In this document: positions 1 through 15,100 of the stretch, piece by piece
How the letters are laid out: each line of letters opens with the position of its first letter
Numbering within the stretch: position 1 is the first letter of the stretch
DNA from: Siphonodentalium dalli
Lineage: Eukaryota; Mollusca; Scaphopoda; Gadilida; Siphonodentaliidae
DNA length: 64,000 nt
Direction: 5' to 3'
Assembly (NCBI GenBank): GCA_032622095.1
Contig: CP136066.1
Location: 153,351,152-153,415,151, forward strand
Notes under the pieces: generated by a model
What the model was told of the DNA's origin: nothing
The model's input: the letters and a program-made list of their open reading frames with translations, nothing else
The model's database searches: none
Translations under genes and position numbers: made by a program

Positions 1-102
1 TATATGTGAGGCTCCCTATAGGTGACTCGCATATATAAGAAAATGCACTGGCACAGGGTGTTTAATGCTGCACAAGCATAGCTCACATCATGAAAGGGTT
101 AA
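1..102. mobile_element. Partial TTAA-type MITE (family A)
   Basis: Right part of a foldback element. It has a CTCCCTATAGGTGACTCGCA loop region with TATATAAGAAAATGCACTGGC, and ends in ATCATGAAAGGG followed by TTAA (99-102). Other copies are at 5200-5460, 19.5-19.8 kb, 43280-43598 and 55457-55566. The TTAA plus CCCTTT terminus resembles piggyBac-type ends. The left half is outside the window. Confidence 0.6.
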
Positions 103-3100
103 GAGCTTATAACAAACGTTCTCAAGCAACTGTCACCTATAGTGGTTGATTTGAAACTTTTTCAGTGGTTATGCATATTAATTTAGCACATTTATTTTTG
201 AAAGGTTTACATAACACATTGTGTTAAATTTTAATTTCAGAACAAATCTTTTTACCACAAACTAACCTTGATGACTGTGACTAGGAAGCGTTTCTCATCA
301 TCTTCATGCATGGCACCGCTTATAGATCCTATTGCCCAGCATAGCTGAAATAGCGGAAACAAAGCAATGTTATTTTTAAGTTAATAAAGATAGAACATGC
401 TGTACAACTTGTTGTAAAATTTTATTGTCAACACCCAAACTATGATCAAATATTCTTACAAACAGAAAAGAATTTGTTTTCAAGGTTCACAACCCTGTCA
501 AGAACTGTCCTATGTAACCTTTTTTACTCCATGTTGGTCAATTAGCATATCCAGGATTTCAGCCAGGGGAAAATAAATCAAACCATTTTGGGAAACACAT
601 AATGCGACAAGGCAAGCATGGTCCGCCCTGTTGATTTGGATTTTTGTCACTGAAAAGTAGCCATTTCCTTGCACCCGAGACAATCGCAACACAATCCAAA
701 GATACATATAATGCAAGTTGATCCTGGATGTTGTGATCGCTCACTAACTGTAACAGAAATTGCTGATATAAAGTCAAACAAAATAGCGAGGCCCACTGCT
801 GATAAAAAAAATTGGCATACGAGAAACACATACCTACACATAATCAAGATTTAGTGTTCATTTGTACTTACAGTGTTGAGATTTTTCCATGACCACTCTG
901 TACCATTTACTTGATTGTGTAATTTTTCTGTCATAATACTCTCGGTGTCTGCATAATCCAGATGAGTAAGATAAACTGTGGAGACAGAGATGATGTTAAT
1001 CCAGTGTTAATGCAGTCCTTAGATTTGATAGTTTAGTTCCCATGTAGAATAAATGCTTGCCAGACAATGGAAACCTTCAACTAATTGTGAAATCTCAACA
1101 AAATTACCATAGATCTATTAAATAAAATATATATTATATTTAAACTTTTCAAATTGTTGGCAATTATTAGCTATGACTTTATGATCAACCTTTAATGTCA
1201 ACCAGATTGACTTGGTACTAAGAGAGATAAATAAGTAAGATTATCCTCAACTATTTTGAAACTCTGAAAGAAACCTTTCTCTTTTCTGATCACTGGGGGG
1301 GGGGGGGGGGATATAACCTCCAGGCTTATTACCTAAAGTCTCTCGCATATTCTTATAGAGATTTATAGAGTCTGTGTCTTTCATAAATTCTCTCACAACT
1401 TCTCCTTGTTCATTCTCCACAACCAAAACTTCCTCGGGTTTAGCCATGCGTGAAATCACAGTCCGTCGCAACTGAAAAAGAATTACAATTATCAAAATAA
1501 TTGCAGATTTTTAATAGAGACATTGCTTTATGAAAACTGTTTACAACTAGTAAATATGACCCATACTTAAGCATATGAAAACAAGAAATGCAGCTTAAAG
1601 CTATGGACAGAATTTTGGCACTTTTATAAAAATCATTGACTGGTCTAATCATATTTCAGCTTTCAATATATCTGCTCTTGAAACGAAACATGTCTTCATG
1701 AAAGTGAAACTTAATTTCAAGCAAACAGAATAATCTAGATTTAAATGTTCAAAGTATTTCTAAGTCTCATCACATCTATATTTAAATAAAGTTAATCTTC
1801 CCTTGGCCAGTACTATAAGGTGATTCTTAACTTCACATTTGTGAAACCTATTCAAAGACTAAAATATAAGAAGACTCATAGACCCATGTTCATTATATGT
1901 GGATCACACCCTTTCATATACAGGGCACTTAAAACTTTAGCTGCATTTAAACTAATCTAGGTGTTTCCTGTTAAAACAATTAAAAGTAATCCCATCACGA
2001 CACATGCCTCCCCCAAAAATCTCCATGATTGCCATTTTCAAAATGTAACAGGTCTGGCAACCACCCAATTTGCTGTTTTGTTTTTCTAACATAATTTAGA
2101 TAGGATTAAATGACGTCATGTTACAGGCCCCATGAATCGTCATCTTTTTAAAGAATTTTGGGTAATCCGGCTGGGTAATCGTCATTTAAAAAAAAAGAAA
2201 TGTGGGAAAAAATTGAGTGAAAACAGTATGAGTCAAACCGATCATGCTTGGAGCACCAATGGCGCCTGTTGCCTAAAAAAAAAATAGGTTTACTTTTAAT
2301 AGGCAGTCTCTTTAACAAGCTGACAATAATCAGTTAAATTCAGTAGAGTATGGTGAAAAATTATTAATATCAACCAAAGTAGCAGATACTGGCAAAAGAT
2401 CTTACATTTGTTAGTTGTTAGGATGAGATTGTACAACAGACACTGAACTGGCATTTCAATTAACGACAAACTAGCATTTAATCCAAAGTGATTTAAAATC
2501 AGTTAACTTTAAAGGATTACAATGCTCATGAAACAACAAAACACTATCGGAAAGCCACCCCTATTGTGATCACAATAATCCAAGTCCCATAAAAATCGCG
2601 TAATAAATAAGCCGAGAAATAAATAAATAATACCGCCACCGGTTGTCGGCTATCTCCGTCGCAAAACCTCGCATGACGTCAAGCGAGGTAAACTAATTAA
2701 AAACACGGAATCGGAGTCGGAGTTAATTGAGTCTACATATATGAGGATGGAAAATCCGGAATAGACATCAGCGCGCGAGCGTGATGGAATTACTGCGGGG
2801 CATATCAATAGCATTGTGTACACATGGTTAATTGTCATCGCGCGGTGAGTTATATTCACTTGTGATTTGTCTTAAGCGCTGTTTGGAAAGTTATTGTTTT
2901 GACAAAATAAACTATAGAAGGCCGATTGAGCGGGGTAGGTAACACTTTCGTGTCAAAAATAAAGCTTATAAAAACATGAGCAGGCATGTGAACTCTATTC
3001 GGGCGCGTGTTCACGATTTTTTTTAAATTTTCCGTATATATGCCCCGTATTTACAACCATTCATTCGTAACAATGCCATATAAATGCAGTGTTTTCGGCT

Positions 3101-6100
3101 GTGGCCGGTCTAGATAGTGACTCTCAGTTAGGTATAATGCTGTATTCATTTCCAAACGATGTTCGTTTACGTGCCATTTGGCGGGATTTCTGTGGGAAAC
3201 CTGTTGCGCAAAATCAGAAACCGATTACATATAATAAAGAGCGTCAGTCATGGTTACGAATACATACAATTGCAGTTAAAGTGGAGACTATGTTGAATAA
3301 TTCACGATAACAACTATTCTAAGTCGAATCCCCATTTCCTTCACCATGGCTCAATAAAGAGCGTTCCATGTTAAGAGTTGTCCTAATATGGTACGAATAA
3401 AAAGAGTTTAATAAAGCGGAAATTGCTATGACTTGGAAGGATATATAAAGCATGCATATCGGAAGTTCGTGTACATGTATTGACCTGTATTGGTGTAATC
3501 AGTTAAAAAATCACGATGACAACTGTTCTAAGTCCAGTCCCTTTACCTTGACGCAATAAAGAGCGTTCACTATTATGATATATTGCGAATAAAGAACACT
3601 TCTATATGTGCTTACATATTAAACCGGATTATTATCCCTCCTTCAAAAAGTGTTATATATGATTTGATGTTTAAACGAACCACGGCGAACGTTTATATAT
3701 TTTATAATCCTATTGTTATGCGTAATTGACACAGAGGTCGAGTTATTACCTGCATATTCAATAGACCGCATCGCTAGAGTGTTAATTTTATAGGCCAATA
3801 ACCACGCATAAACGCAGTGATTTCATCAGTGACAGTCGGCAAGATAGTTTGGGGGTAGGGGAAGCAATATTCCGAAATATATATAAACACCATATTGCCC
3901 TAATATATACACGATTCATAACTAAGAAAAATGAACTTATCATATCATATTGGTAATGAATGACTTGATTATAATTGATTAAATCAGACAGCAATAAACC
4001 GATTTTTTTTGTTTTACCGCGTTACGATAAATTAAAACGAAATGCTCTTTATTGACACAAGACAAAGGTCATCTGTAAATTGGAATGTTTATGAGATGAT
4101 AATTGCCTAATAACGGTGCAAGTCTTCGCATATATATGAAATCTTTATATGAATATATAATATATAATATAACTTCGACTATTCCGGTAACGAAACAAAA
4201 TATATAAACACGAGCACGTGTTTATATAGATAAATGCGCGCAAAACTGAATAATATACGGGCATGGCTTTATAGTAACAACACATCGCGATACATATAAT
4301 AGTAATAACACGAAAAAGATATTTAATTACGAGAACGGCGATGTTTTCGGCAAAGTTTTGCATTCGTAGCGTGATAACGCGACAGTCTTCAAAGGCCGCG
4401 ATCGACTACATGCAAACTTAAAATACTGCCGTAGCGTATCTATGCGTTGTCGATGGGTTACCACGTGATCGATCACGTGCTATGCTTCTGTTTACATGTG
4501 ACAATCACGTGATCGGGCCGATGATCACGTGACTTCGTCTACAAAAAAATCTTCGGCTAACTTCGGAATTTTTTATAATCGTTATAAAAATAACGAATGG
4601 CGGCCGAATATTAGATAAGTATGCGCCCCAATGGACATTATATATATATATTATCGGTATATTGAAAGAAAATAATATTGTTTTTTCAGCACCCTATTCC
4701 TTTAACAAAATATGCCCAAAAGTAATTAATATCAACTAATGTAGCAGAAACAAGCAAAATATCTTACCTGTGTTAGGACGGGATTGTACAACTGACGTCG
4801 AACTGGCATTTCAGCATGAGCCCGACTAATGAGCAATGGTGATGTGCTGGCAGTGAATGGACTCTCTCGATAGAGATCGGCTGCTAATGAATTCCAGTAT
4901 TCCAGACAGATCTTAAATATCTCCACTTCTTCTACCGCTGAGATTAGTATCAGATAGTGCAGTGACTGCAAAGAAAAAAGAGTTAAAGCCCTTAAGGCAT
5001 TGACTAGGTGAATAGAAAGTTATCAAAATTGCGCCGATCAAAAGTAAATATCAGCATGCAAGAATGCCACCATATTAGCATATATCACCTAAAAGACATT
5101 TGCTACTCACGGTGTCGAATGTTTAATCATTTGCCACAAAATTTATGCAAACTGTTATAAGCAATGCTTTCTTTTAATAATTTTATGTTTTATTTTGTTT
5201 TAACCCTTTCATGACAAGAGCTGCGCTGGTGCAGCATTAAAGATCATATGCCAGTGCATTCTGTTAAATATGAGTCTCCCATAGGGTGCATCGCATATAT
5301 AAGGGGATGCACTGGCTTACAAGGTCAAGGTACATATTGTTAAGCCAATGTATTCTCTTATACATGCGAGGTTCCCCTATGGAGACTATCATATATGAGA
5401 GAATGCATTGGCACAGGGTTTTCGCAAAATTTCAGTAAGATCCAGTCATGGAGGGCTTAATATCATTAATACCATTGCTGCTGCAAATTTATAAGATATT
5501 GAGGAAATATGAAGCGCCCTTGTTTTCTGAATTTTAGAGTTATCTTTCATGGCGGAAAACATAATACTGACTGCACTGTTACAGTAAATGTTTACAAACA
5601 ATGGTTTCAAAATGTAGAATCTCGTCACTGAAGGATTATTGATAATGAATGTAAGAACAAATATGTTCTATTTTTTCACGTTCTACTTAATAATAATAAT
5701 GGATTGACAAATTTTACATGATTTTTCAGCTGTACCAAATGTGAACGTCTTACGTAGCTTTAAAAGTCACCATGACTAAACACATCCGTGACTAATGCAA
5801 TATGTAAGTAAATTTTCTGTTTTTTCATGTTTGTATGAATTTTCCTGGGGTCATTCTTCAGATTATAATTTTAATATTGTGATCAATTTGACATTAACAT
5901 GGGCTCAAATTCATGAATTAAACAGGTTTAACACAATTGCTTCAACTGTCTTCAACTTACTCTTCAATGCATGCTTCATACATAGTATTTATAATGGAAT
6001 AAATTACAAAGCTGAATCAACGTGTCTCCAATTGAAACAATTTCCATGCAAGATCATACCATGCAAGTTATGTGATATTTTACAAATTTGATGAGTTTTT

Positions 6101-9100
6101 TTTTTATGTCAGGATCCGAATCCATCTTGACCAATCCAAGACTTTTATTACTAGTGACTAAAGGCACATAGTTTTCATTACCTTTTATTGACACGAGGGA
6201 CAATTAAAGCAAAAAATTCATGCAGATTTCATTCCTCTTTTAGTGCCACTGGCCCCCAAGCACTTAAAATGCAAGGGTCATGCATTGCAGTCCATCAATG
6301 GAGTATGTGATTTACCTTGGTACAAGTGTGATTTGTCAATATTATGGGAACAAATGTGTCAGTATTCATATCAGTTAATATTCCTCATCCATGGGGCAAT
6401 GTTTGAATAATAATATGCTGAAATTTATTACCATTTGCTAACAGGTGCATGGTTTAGCAAGTTGTTCTAATCAGAGCTGGACAGCCACCCATCAACACAA
6501 GTTTCTATTCGCAAAGAGAAAAAGTTGATAATTTGTGAGAATTTACTGCCAGGTCAGTCACTCCATATTAAACTCTCTAAAGTCCCACTGATAACCCTTC
6601 AAGAAAAGTTCACATCTAATGAAAGACCTTTATATTTCAACAATAAAGGGAAAGAGACCCCATAGATTTCTTTACTTTTACATATCTTGGTAACTTGTGA
6701 AAATTAGCTCATAGATCCCATGACATACCACCAAGAGGGAACAACTGCAAGTTTTAAGACATAAGGGTTATGACGGTACAGGTCCCAGTAATTTAAAAAG
6801 CTACCATAGGGAGTTCAATAAACTAAAATCTAGGGAGATAAAAAAAACAGGTAAGCTGCAAAGAACTATGTGTAAATATTAAAACAGTCGGATAGTAATT
6901 GTAATGAATTTTTTCAATAAATAGCTAGAATGACACAAGTTTGGGAAGTGATTAGCGTTATTGCACAAGCTTGTTGTGACCCTATGATATGAGAACCGTG
7001 GACTCGAGTTGTATCTCGAAGCTCAACAAATGAGTGCAATGATGTTAACCAGTTGACACATTCATGTCAAACTTCTATGTTGCACACCCTTAGAAGATCT
7101 TATTATAAAGTTTAATGAAATTAAGGTCCATTATATATGCTTCACTTATTTGAACAAACTATCTGTCCATTGAATGTTTTTAAACTTTCTGTCTTTTGCC
7201 GTCTTTTGCAATAAACCAATATGTGTGCAATAAATTATAATATTACCAAATAGTGAAATCATGGATTAAATAAATTAATTGCCAAATGAATGAAAGTGCA
7301 TATGCAGTCCTCGAAATTGGCCACAGCAATAAGCCATGCCATGGAAAATGCTGTGACAACATGTGGAATCTATAATGCCATAGTATTAAAATTGCCATGG
7401 GACCAGATGGGACATTTTTCCCCAATTTCGAGGGGTGGCATATGCAATGGTAGTGTTAAGAGAATTTTCAAGATCATCATTTAGCAAGTAGAAGCCATAA
7501 GCCATTAATGTGTATGTTAACATCAACGTTCAATGTATACCTCCATGAGCAATGGATGCAAATCTATCTTCCTCTCGACTAGAAGTGAATGTTCTTTGAG
7601 AAAGCTACACAAGAATAAACTGAGGTTCTGTATGAAGTTCTGTTCATCATCTGTTCCTTTTGAATATGCTTCTTTGATATTTGGGACATCAGCCAGCATC
7701 TACAATTGATCAGTGTTGAAGAGAAGTGAAACACTCAGATGTCCAAATGCACATTTCGAATAAATTTACTAAACACGGCTATATCAGGGACAACGGGGAA
7801 AGGGGGGGGGGATTTTTTTCCAACATTTGTAAATTTCATGCCTGACACAACATTAGTTGGTAATTTCACACCACAATTCTAAGAATGAAATTGTTCTCAT
7901 AGTTTGATTTTGCAACTAGTAATCAGTAGGAAAGCTTGAGGTACCAGTTGGAAAGTTCAAACCCAAGGGGGAGGGGGTGAAAATGATGTAATCTCATGAA
8001 AGTGGGAGATTGGTCTGGTTTTAAGGGAGTAGGGTGCTTTTCGAAATTTAAAGGTGGACACCCCCCCTCCATCAGAGACCCTCTAGCCACGTGCCTGAGC
8101 TATACATCTTTTATATAGAATAAATTTAGTGATTCTCATTGGTGAACTCATTCCCTTTTGTCTATCAGTGATTTAATAATTGGGGACGAAAAAGGACTTA
8201 AGGTCTATAAACATGTGAAGAGAATTAATCCATGTTCAACTTTGATTTCTATCAATTATATAAAAAATATGAAGCCATAATATTATGGAGTAAAATGGTC
8301 GAGTCTGAAGAATTGTATGTACAATAACAGAGATACTAACTGACTGTAACTGTTGCATGGTTTGTGTGAAAAGCTGAACAAACTGTTCATCATACTGTGA
8401 TACTTGAACGCTTGCTGAAAACAAAATGATAAAAAGATCAGATTTATGAACATATAGACGTAGTACCATCTATCTATCACATTAACAACTTCTACAATGA
8501 ATGGATTCTCCCATTCAGCTATTATAAGCTCTAGTTTTGAAAATCCTGCCAAGTTGATTTAACCATTTTTATTACAAAATCAGTTAAGAAGTATATATTG
8601 GAATTGTCTATATTTCATTAGGAAGGATGATCAGGTATTAAATAGAACCAGACAGACGAAAATATAATACAAGTACAGAATCATATTTCAGTGTTCGATA
8701 TACTGGAGACAACGAAACAAATGCTTCTCTGGAATAGTTGAGAAATTTATAACTATAACAGAACATTTTTCGAACTAAAATAATGAAGTAGCAGCCATGA
8801 ATGATGACAAGCGACACCAAAGTATTAAGCGCATAATTATGCTCTCATTGTTCTCATTCAATCCAAATTTACACATAACATGATAAATGAACATATACAT
8901 TCCCTGCCTCTAAGAAGTTCCAAGACAGAGACTGTATACACATGTTAGAAACAAATAGTAATCTATAATGAGGTTAAGCTCAAATTTGTTTTAATAGCCA
9001 TGGTGCAAATAATTATGGAACAATTGAAATATAGTATCATTAGTGCGGCTTAGGTAGAAAATTGTGAATTTGCCACTTGACACTGCACTGGCATAGAACA

Positions 9101-12100
9101 ATTTGGGATCTATTTATTTTATTAATCAGCATCACACTAGGCCAAATGATATTATAAATGCTAGAAGAGGCACACTCACCTATTTCTGTTAAACACTTTA
9201 ATGTGACATTTCTGAACATTGGCACATTGAGAAACTGAAATAGAAAAATGTTGTTTGATCAAATAGTCACTTTGGGCTCAAAAACAAGACACGGGTCATT
9301 TGTAATATATATATAAGCCAAATGTCTAATGTAGTATTATTTCTCTTTGGATCTAAATAATCCCAAGTAATTATAAAACACACCTTCAAATGACATTAAA
9401 TAACCAAACTAACACTCATGGCTTCTGGAGAGTAGGTTTTAGTATCAATTTAGTACTGTAAGATTCTGGCAATTCTGATATTACTAAAACAACGAAGCAG
9501 TACAGTGAGAACCAGAAATAAGTTATCAAGGATTTTAAGTGACACGTAATACAAGTCCCAAGTAACTTGTGGTAGCAAAGCACATTTGGAAGCTAAGCAG
9601 GTGCTATAAATTTTCTGACACACCTCATGTTTCAAAATTACAATTTAACAATATGATTTAAATTGGATGAAGATATTCTTAAATATGAAATTACAAATTA
9701 ATTTTTGAAAGTAGTGTACCTCTGGGCCACAATTACAACAAAAACAATTTTTTTATAAAACCTGATTTCAAGACTACAAATAGTTGTTTCTGAATAAAAT
9801 ACAGAAAAAACAGAAGATTGTGGATATTATTTGTCAATAAAGGCATAATCATTAGGCCAAAGTGAAAAATAGGCATGTTTCCACTCCCCCGCCCGCCCCA
9901 CCTCAAAACCCCCCGACGAAACTCACTTTATTTATTTTCCGAATCCCGAAAAATAAAATACGATGTATTTACTATTTCCACGTGAATTAATACTACACTA
10001 TTTATATTGTTATATATAGACCTCTCACATAAACAAGCATACTAAAATTGTCTCCTTATTTGGTTATTAAATCGACCCACTGACAATAAAATTCCGTGTT
10101 GTGACCGATATAGCAACGCCAACAGATTGTAAACAAAAACAAACGCGCACGTGGTTTTCAGACACACTGTAAAATGAAGCTCCATGGCGGCATTAGGGTG
10201 ATGAGTTTATGACCGCATTATTAATCAGGCCTCTCATTATCACGAGGCCGCGGCCGCCCGGCCCCGTAAAAAAAGTCAACGAGGTCTCTTCGGCGGCCTC
10301 GTCAACAACCACGCGACCACACGGCGGGTTCCGGTCAAGAGGACTCAATCCGGGGTCCGGAACGTGCATCTAAATCATAATTGTAACCGTAATTGGAATC
10401 AGGGAGCTAAATGTGTTCTAGAGTCGGGGAGCGAGTACACCGTGGAACCCTAAAGGTGAAGGTAACTGAAGAATGACCTTCACCTGATACATGCGACACG
10501 TTGTTAAAGGATGACATCGCGTTTATTTGATTTGTACATAATATCTAAATAATTTAAACTGGTGAATGAATGGGGGAATGGATTTTTGTGAGCGGGAAAT
10601 TCATTTAACTAGCTGCTGTAGTTCTGGATTTTTCCAGATCAAATTTGGCTGTGGGATAGCCCCGTCGTACACTTGGGGATTTATTTTTAAAAGTAAACAC
10701 ATGACCTATGATTTTTCTTGCATTTTCGTGATCAACTGGTGTCAATCTAGCTGGGTAAACATCACTGGTATGGCCTGCAGGCTTCAATTCTGTGAATTTG
10801 GCGGAAACGTTAACACTGTCGCCTATGGGAAACCATTTAGTTCAGTGATTCCAATTATTTTGATCACAACTGAATGACAATAATAAAAAAGTTTTTCAAG
10901 TTTCATAAAATTATTGTTTTAATTGTTTCTAATTAAATTCTGCAGTATATATCTGAATTTTAATCCTTTTTAAGACGTTTGAAAATTAAAATAATGAAAT
11001 AAGTTTGTAAACATAATGTAAGATCCGCAGTCGGAAATCCAAAATGGCCGACAATTTAAGAAAAATATTTTTAGACAATTATTTATATGAAAGATCTGCA
11101 TTTTACCAATGCATTAACTAATTTAAACATGAAAGTATGACAACCTGACATTACAATAAAGATTATGTGTACTTTAGATTGTTTTATTAGTTTTGTTAAT
11201 AGTCAAAATTGCCGTTTTTGCTGAATGAATCACCTATTTTTCAAGGTAAAAACGTAATTCATTAAAACAAACGGCGTGATTATAAACTCCCACAGGCCCC
11301 AGCGTGCCTCAGTGACAGTTTAGACCACATGCATATGTGTCATTTCTGTTATTGTATTTATAGGACAATGATGATAAGCTTGTAGTTAGAGATTTAATTA
11401 TATATCACAATTTTTGTTTTGTTTTTTTGACAGTCAAAATTTTCCTCAATTAAAAAACCTAGCTATTTTCGTAGTAAACTGTCGCAACTAAAGTCTAAAT
11501 TGGCTGCTGCATTGTGTAGCTCGTCACATATGCTCCAGCTATAACAGAACTAGACCCTAATTTACTCTTACAAGTTTTTAAAATGAGAAAGACAGTAGAA
11601 AGATTTATCAGATCATCATCGTTGGAATACTGTCTCAGAAAACCAATATTGAATATAGCAGGTTGTGGGCCATTTTTCAATTGGATTATTGCAAAAAATC
11701 CTTATTTGGAGTTATTTCCCTTGGGTTACAAGGAGTTATGCCCCTTAATTGTCGTGAATATTCTTCGGCAAAATATTCACCCGCAATTCTTTGGCTAATC
11801 ACATACATACAGTCATACATGTCCTTGATATTTGAAACATTATTTCATAAGAAGAAGACTATTCATTGTATCATACTTTTCCACAATAAAATCAGTTTTC
11901 TCATAAATTCTCCGGCAATTTAGGTGTAAAATTAGCTTGGCAACGAAAGAGTTAAGAAAGACAAAACAATTCTTGTCTCTACGTTTGACAAATTTACGTT
12001 TAAAGACAACTTTGAAATTAAAACAACAGTTGATGATAAAGGTCGGTCATTTGTCACGAAGGCATACTGCAAACTATGTCGAGGAAATGCATCAACATTA

Positions 12101-15100
12101 ATCTCTCGCCTAAACAAAATAGTAGTAATTTTACTAATTTAGTAAAATATTTATGTCACTGTCGGTTAGCAGTTTTGGAATAGCCAATTTTAGGTTAATT
12201 TGGATTCTATAAACAAATGTAGGCCCCAACGAACAAAAGCAGCCTTGTAAATTCTTTTGCGGGGCCTCCTTGGCAGCCTCGCACTGATTTTGATAATGCG
12301 AGGCCTGTATTAATGTACGTCAACTAACGACATGCCCAAATATACCGGCAAAATAATGCTACACAATATTTACGCGAACGCAATCGCAAAGAATACATCT
12401 GTCCCAAAACTTCCAACGGTGTCTGAAAAGAACGGACTGTAACAACCGGATGATATAGGCCTACGGTAATTTACCGAACGGAAGCCAGAGTGTATATTTA
12501 CCGGAAGATCTAAAACAATTTTGCCAACATCCGGGAAATAGTGTCAACATGTCGTCCCAAACAAGTGCCAGCAGTTTTTTAAATGCATACACATGGCGCA
12601 AGGCAGAAACAAAATGACAAAGGTTCCCCACTGCAACACCTTTTTTCAAGTCTATGAAAAGAATCACCCCAAAGGCCTTGACGCCCAATTATGTGGAAAG
12701 TTATTCTACACTGTTGTGAATATTGAAACTAGTTGTTTTATTGAATATTAATGAACATATGTACAATTTGCACATGTAGATTAAATACAAGGCACTGAAA
12801 TTCAGTACATACATTGTTAGCCTTCACAATAAGTTCATAAATGACATAATTATTAGAAAGATAGCACAAATATGATATTTGAATTTCCCGGCGAAAAAAT
12901 AAAGTGAAAAAAAAAAATAAAGTGAAAAGCCACCCCCCGCCCCTGTTTTTTTTATGGATGGGAGTGGAAACACACCTATTTTTCACTTTGGCCTTATGTG
13001 TTATCAACACAATGTGTTTGTATCGATTCATGTATCGCGACGAGGCTAGTTTTCGTGGCCATATAGCGATGAGGCGATCTTGGTCACCCAGTTGCTATGT
13101 GGTCACAAAAACTAGCCGAGTCGCGATACATGAATCATTACAAACATATTGTGTATATAACACGTTTTTCTACCATTGGCGTGACAGAATCCACCACACA
13201 AATTACATTTAGAAGTTTCGTAATGGCAAAAATTGTTGGATTTGTGTCCGAGGATTAGTTTTATTGAGTAAATTCTCCCCACCTGCAAAGGTATCGGTGT
13301 CAAACGATTAGCTCACTTTGCTAAATTCTCCCAACCTGCAAGTTCACGTGAATATGCATAACTGAAATTCAATTCAATGGACAAAATCTCTTACACCTGT
13401 GTGTTTTATATGTATAATAAATACTCAACAAATACATATTTAATAGTTACTTTGTGATATGTTATACCATAATACCCATGATGGTAGGCAATCAACTAAT
13501 GTTAAAACCCAGGAACTATTTGTTTATGTACACAAGAATATACGTTGGAATGTCATTTTGGTTTTCCACGCCAATGATGTGACGTCAGTTCATTCATGAT
13601 TTTGAACCAGTCAATGACGTCACGAGCTCCTTGTACCGCAACTGCAGTAACGATACAAATGTTTTTATCGCCAATTTTATCAGGGAATTTCATAGGAAAT
13701 GGTAGATAAAGTGGTTTATTTCTAAAGTGGTTTATTTCTGATGCAGTTGAGCATAATTTGTAGAGAAATCTCAGTTGAGGGTGTTAACAAGATAGAGTTC
13801 TCTTCTAGAAATTAGCCCATTTTACTGTCCCGGGAATATGATAAGAAATTCTAAAAACTTGATATTGATATTAATTGATGGAAGTTTTCAGAAAAGTAGG
13901 GCTAAAATGATTAATCGTTGATTAACAAATCATCGATTAATGAGAATGAGAAATCCTCTTTCTAAGAACACAAAAAAAAAAAATTACGTTGGAAATTTGA
14001 TCCTCCTTGTAAATTTTTCGTCAATATACTGCCGTAAAAACTGTCAAGTTAACGCAAAATTCCTTGTTATTGACGAGTATGGTGATAATTCCCAAGATAT
14101 TCCTGATATATTTGTCATAATTTAAAGTTCATTCACATTCAGTAGGATCCACGATTATTATATTATTATGCTAGGAAGTACGGTCAATTATCATGTCCTC
14201 TCAAAAATGATCGGCTTCTTTAACACACTGACCATGACAAAAGAATCATCCACTGAACAATGATACACTGGTTTCTATGATGAAGTCCAAATATAATAAC
14301 TTCAATTATTGAGCAAGTAGCAGAAATCCAGCAAGTCGCCTAGCCAACTCATTTAGTATGCACTCGTATAGTTTACGGCATTTGATGTGCTGCCTCATTG
14401 TGCATGCACAGAGTTATGTGGCTTGACGGAATTGACATTTCAATTCGGTCGCTGTTTGGTTCACTGCAACTGCTCCTTTTGTCTGAGACACGCCCTGAAC
14501 AATACGACAGGAATTACTTTTGAGATCATTCATTTCGGTCGAAAATTGGAATACATTGAGTACCGGTACTATAAAATCAAACGTGCTTGAATCATCACTT
14601 GAGTTGAATCAGTGTAACATCCAACCTCTAAATCAGTCTACCATTATAGTATTCTAATGACACTAAATCATATTTGGAATACTAATTATGTACCCAGAAA
14701 TACAGTCCACGAGAATTCACATGATTCATTTTCGGCGGGAAAGTCACGTGAATTATCATTAATCTAACAGAAAAGTGTGTACTCATTGCTGTTTTGCGTA
14801 ATGTCTGTCATCACCATAAATTTTAATTTTATTTTGCAGATACCCATAATGTGCTTAAACTAGCATTTTTATACACAATGGTGGTTATTATTTGGAAGAA
14901 TTATAAATTATATAGATAACATATTTGAAGAAGATTTTATTGCGGATAGTTCCAATATCTCACTGGGAAATACTCTTTCCGCCGAAAATGACTAACGAAC
15001 TTGTTAATCAAAATTAATCGTTGATTAATCGGGGCGATTTATATCGATTAGCAAAATAGATATTCGTTTCAGCTCTAACGGACAGGTGACCTCGATTCAC

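Larger units (their letters stand above)
2505..4600. mobile_element. Probable DNA-transposon remnant with THAP fragment
   Basis: The interval between the two copies of the XPO1 exon 10 end differs in composition: more CpG, many CACGTG and TCACGTGA motifs, and AATAAAGAGCG repeats. Its left 220 bp (about 2505-2725) reappear inverted at 22020-22225. It contains a broken THAP zinc-finger frame. Exact ends are not resolved. Confidence 0.45.
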
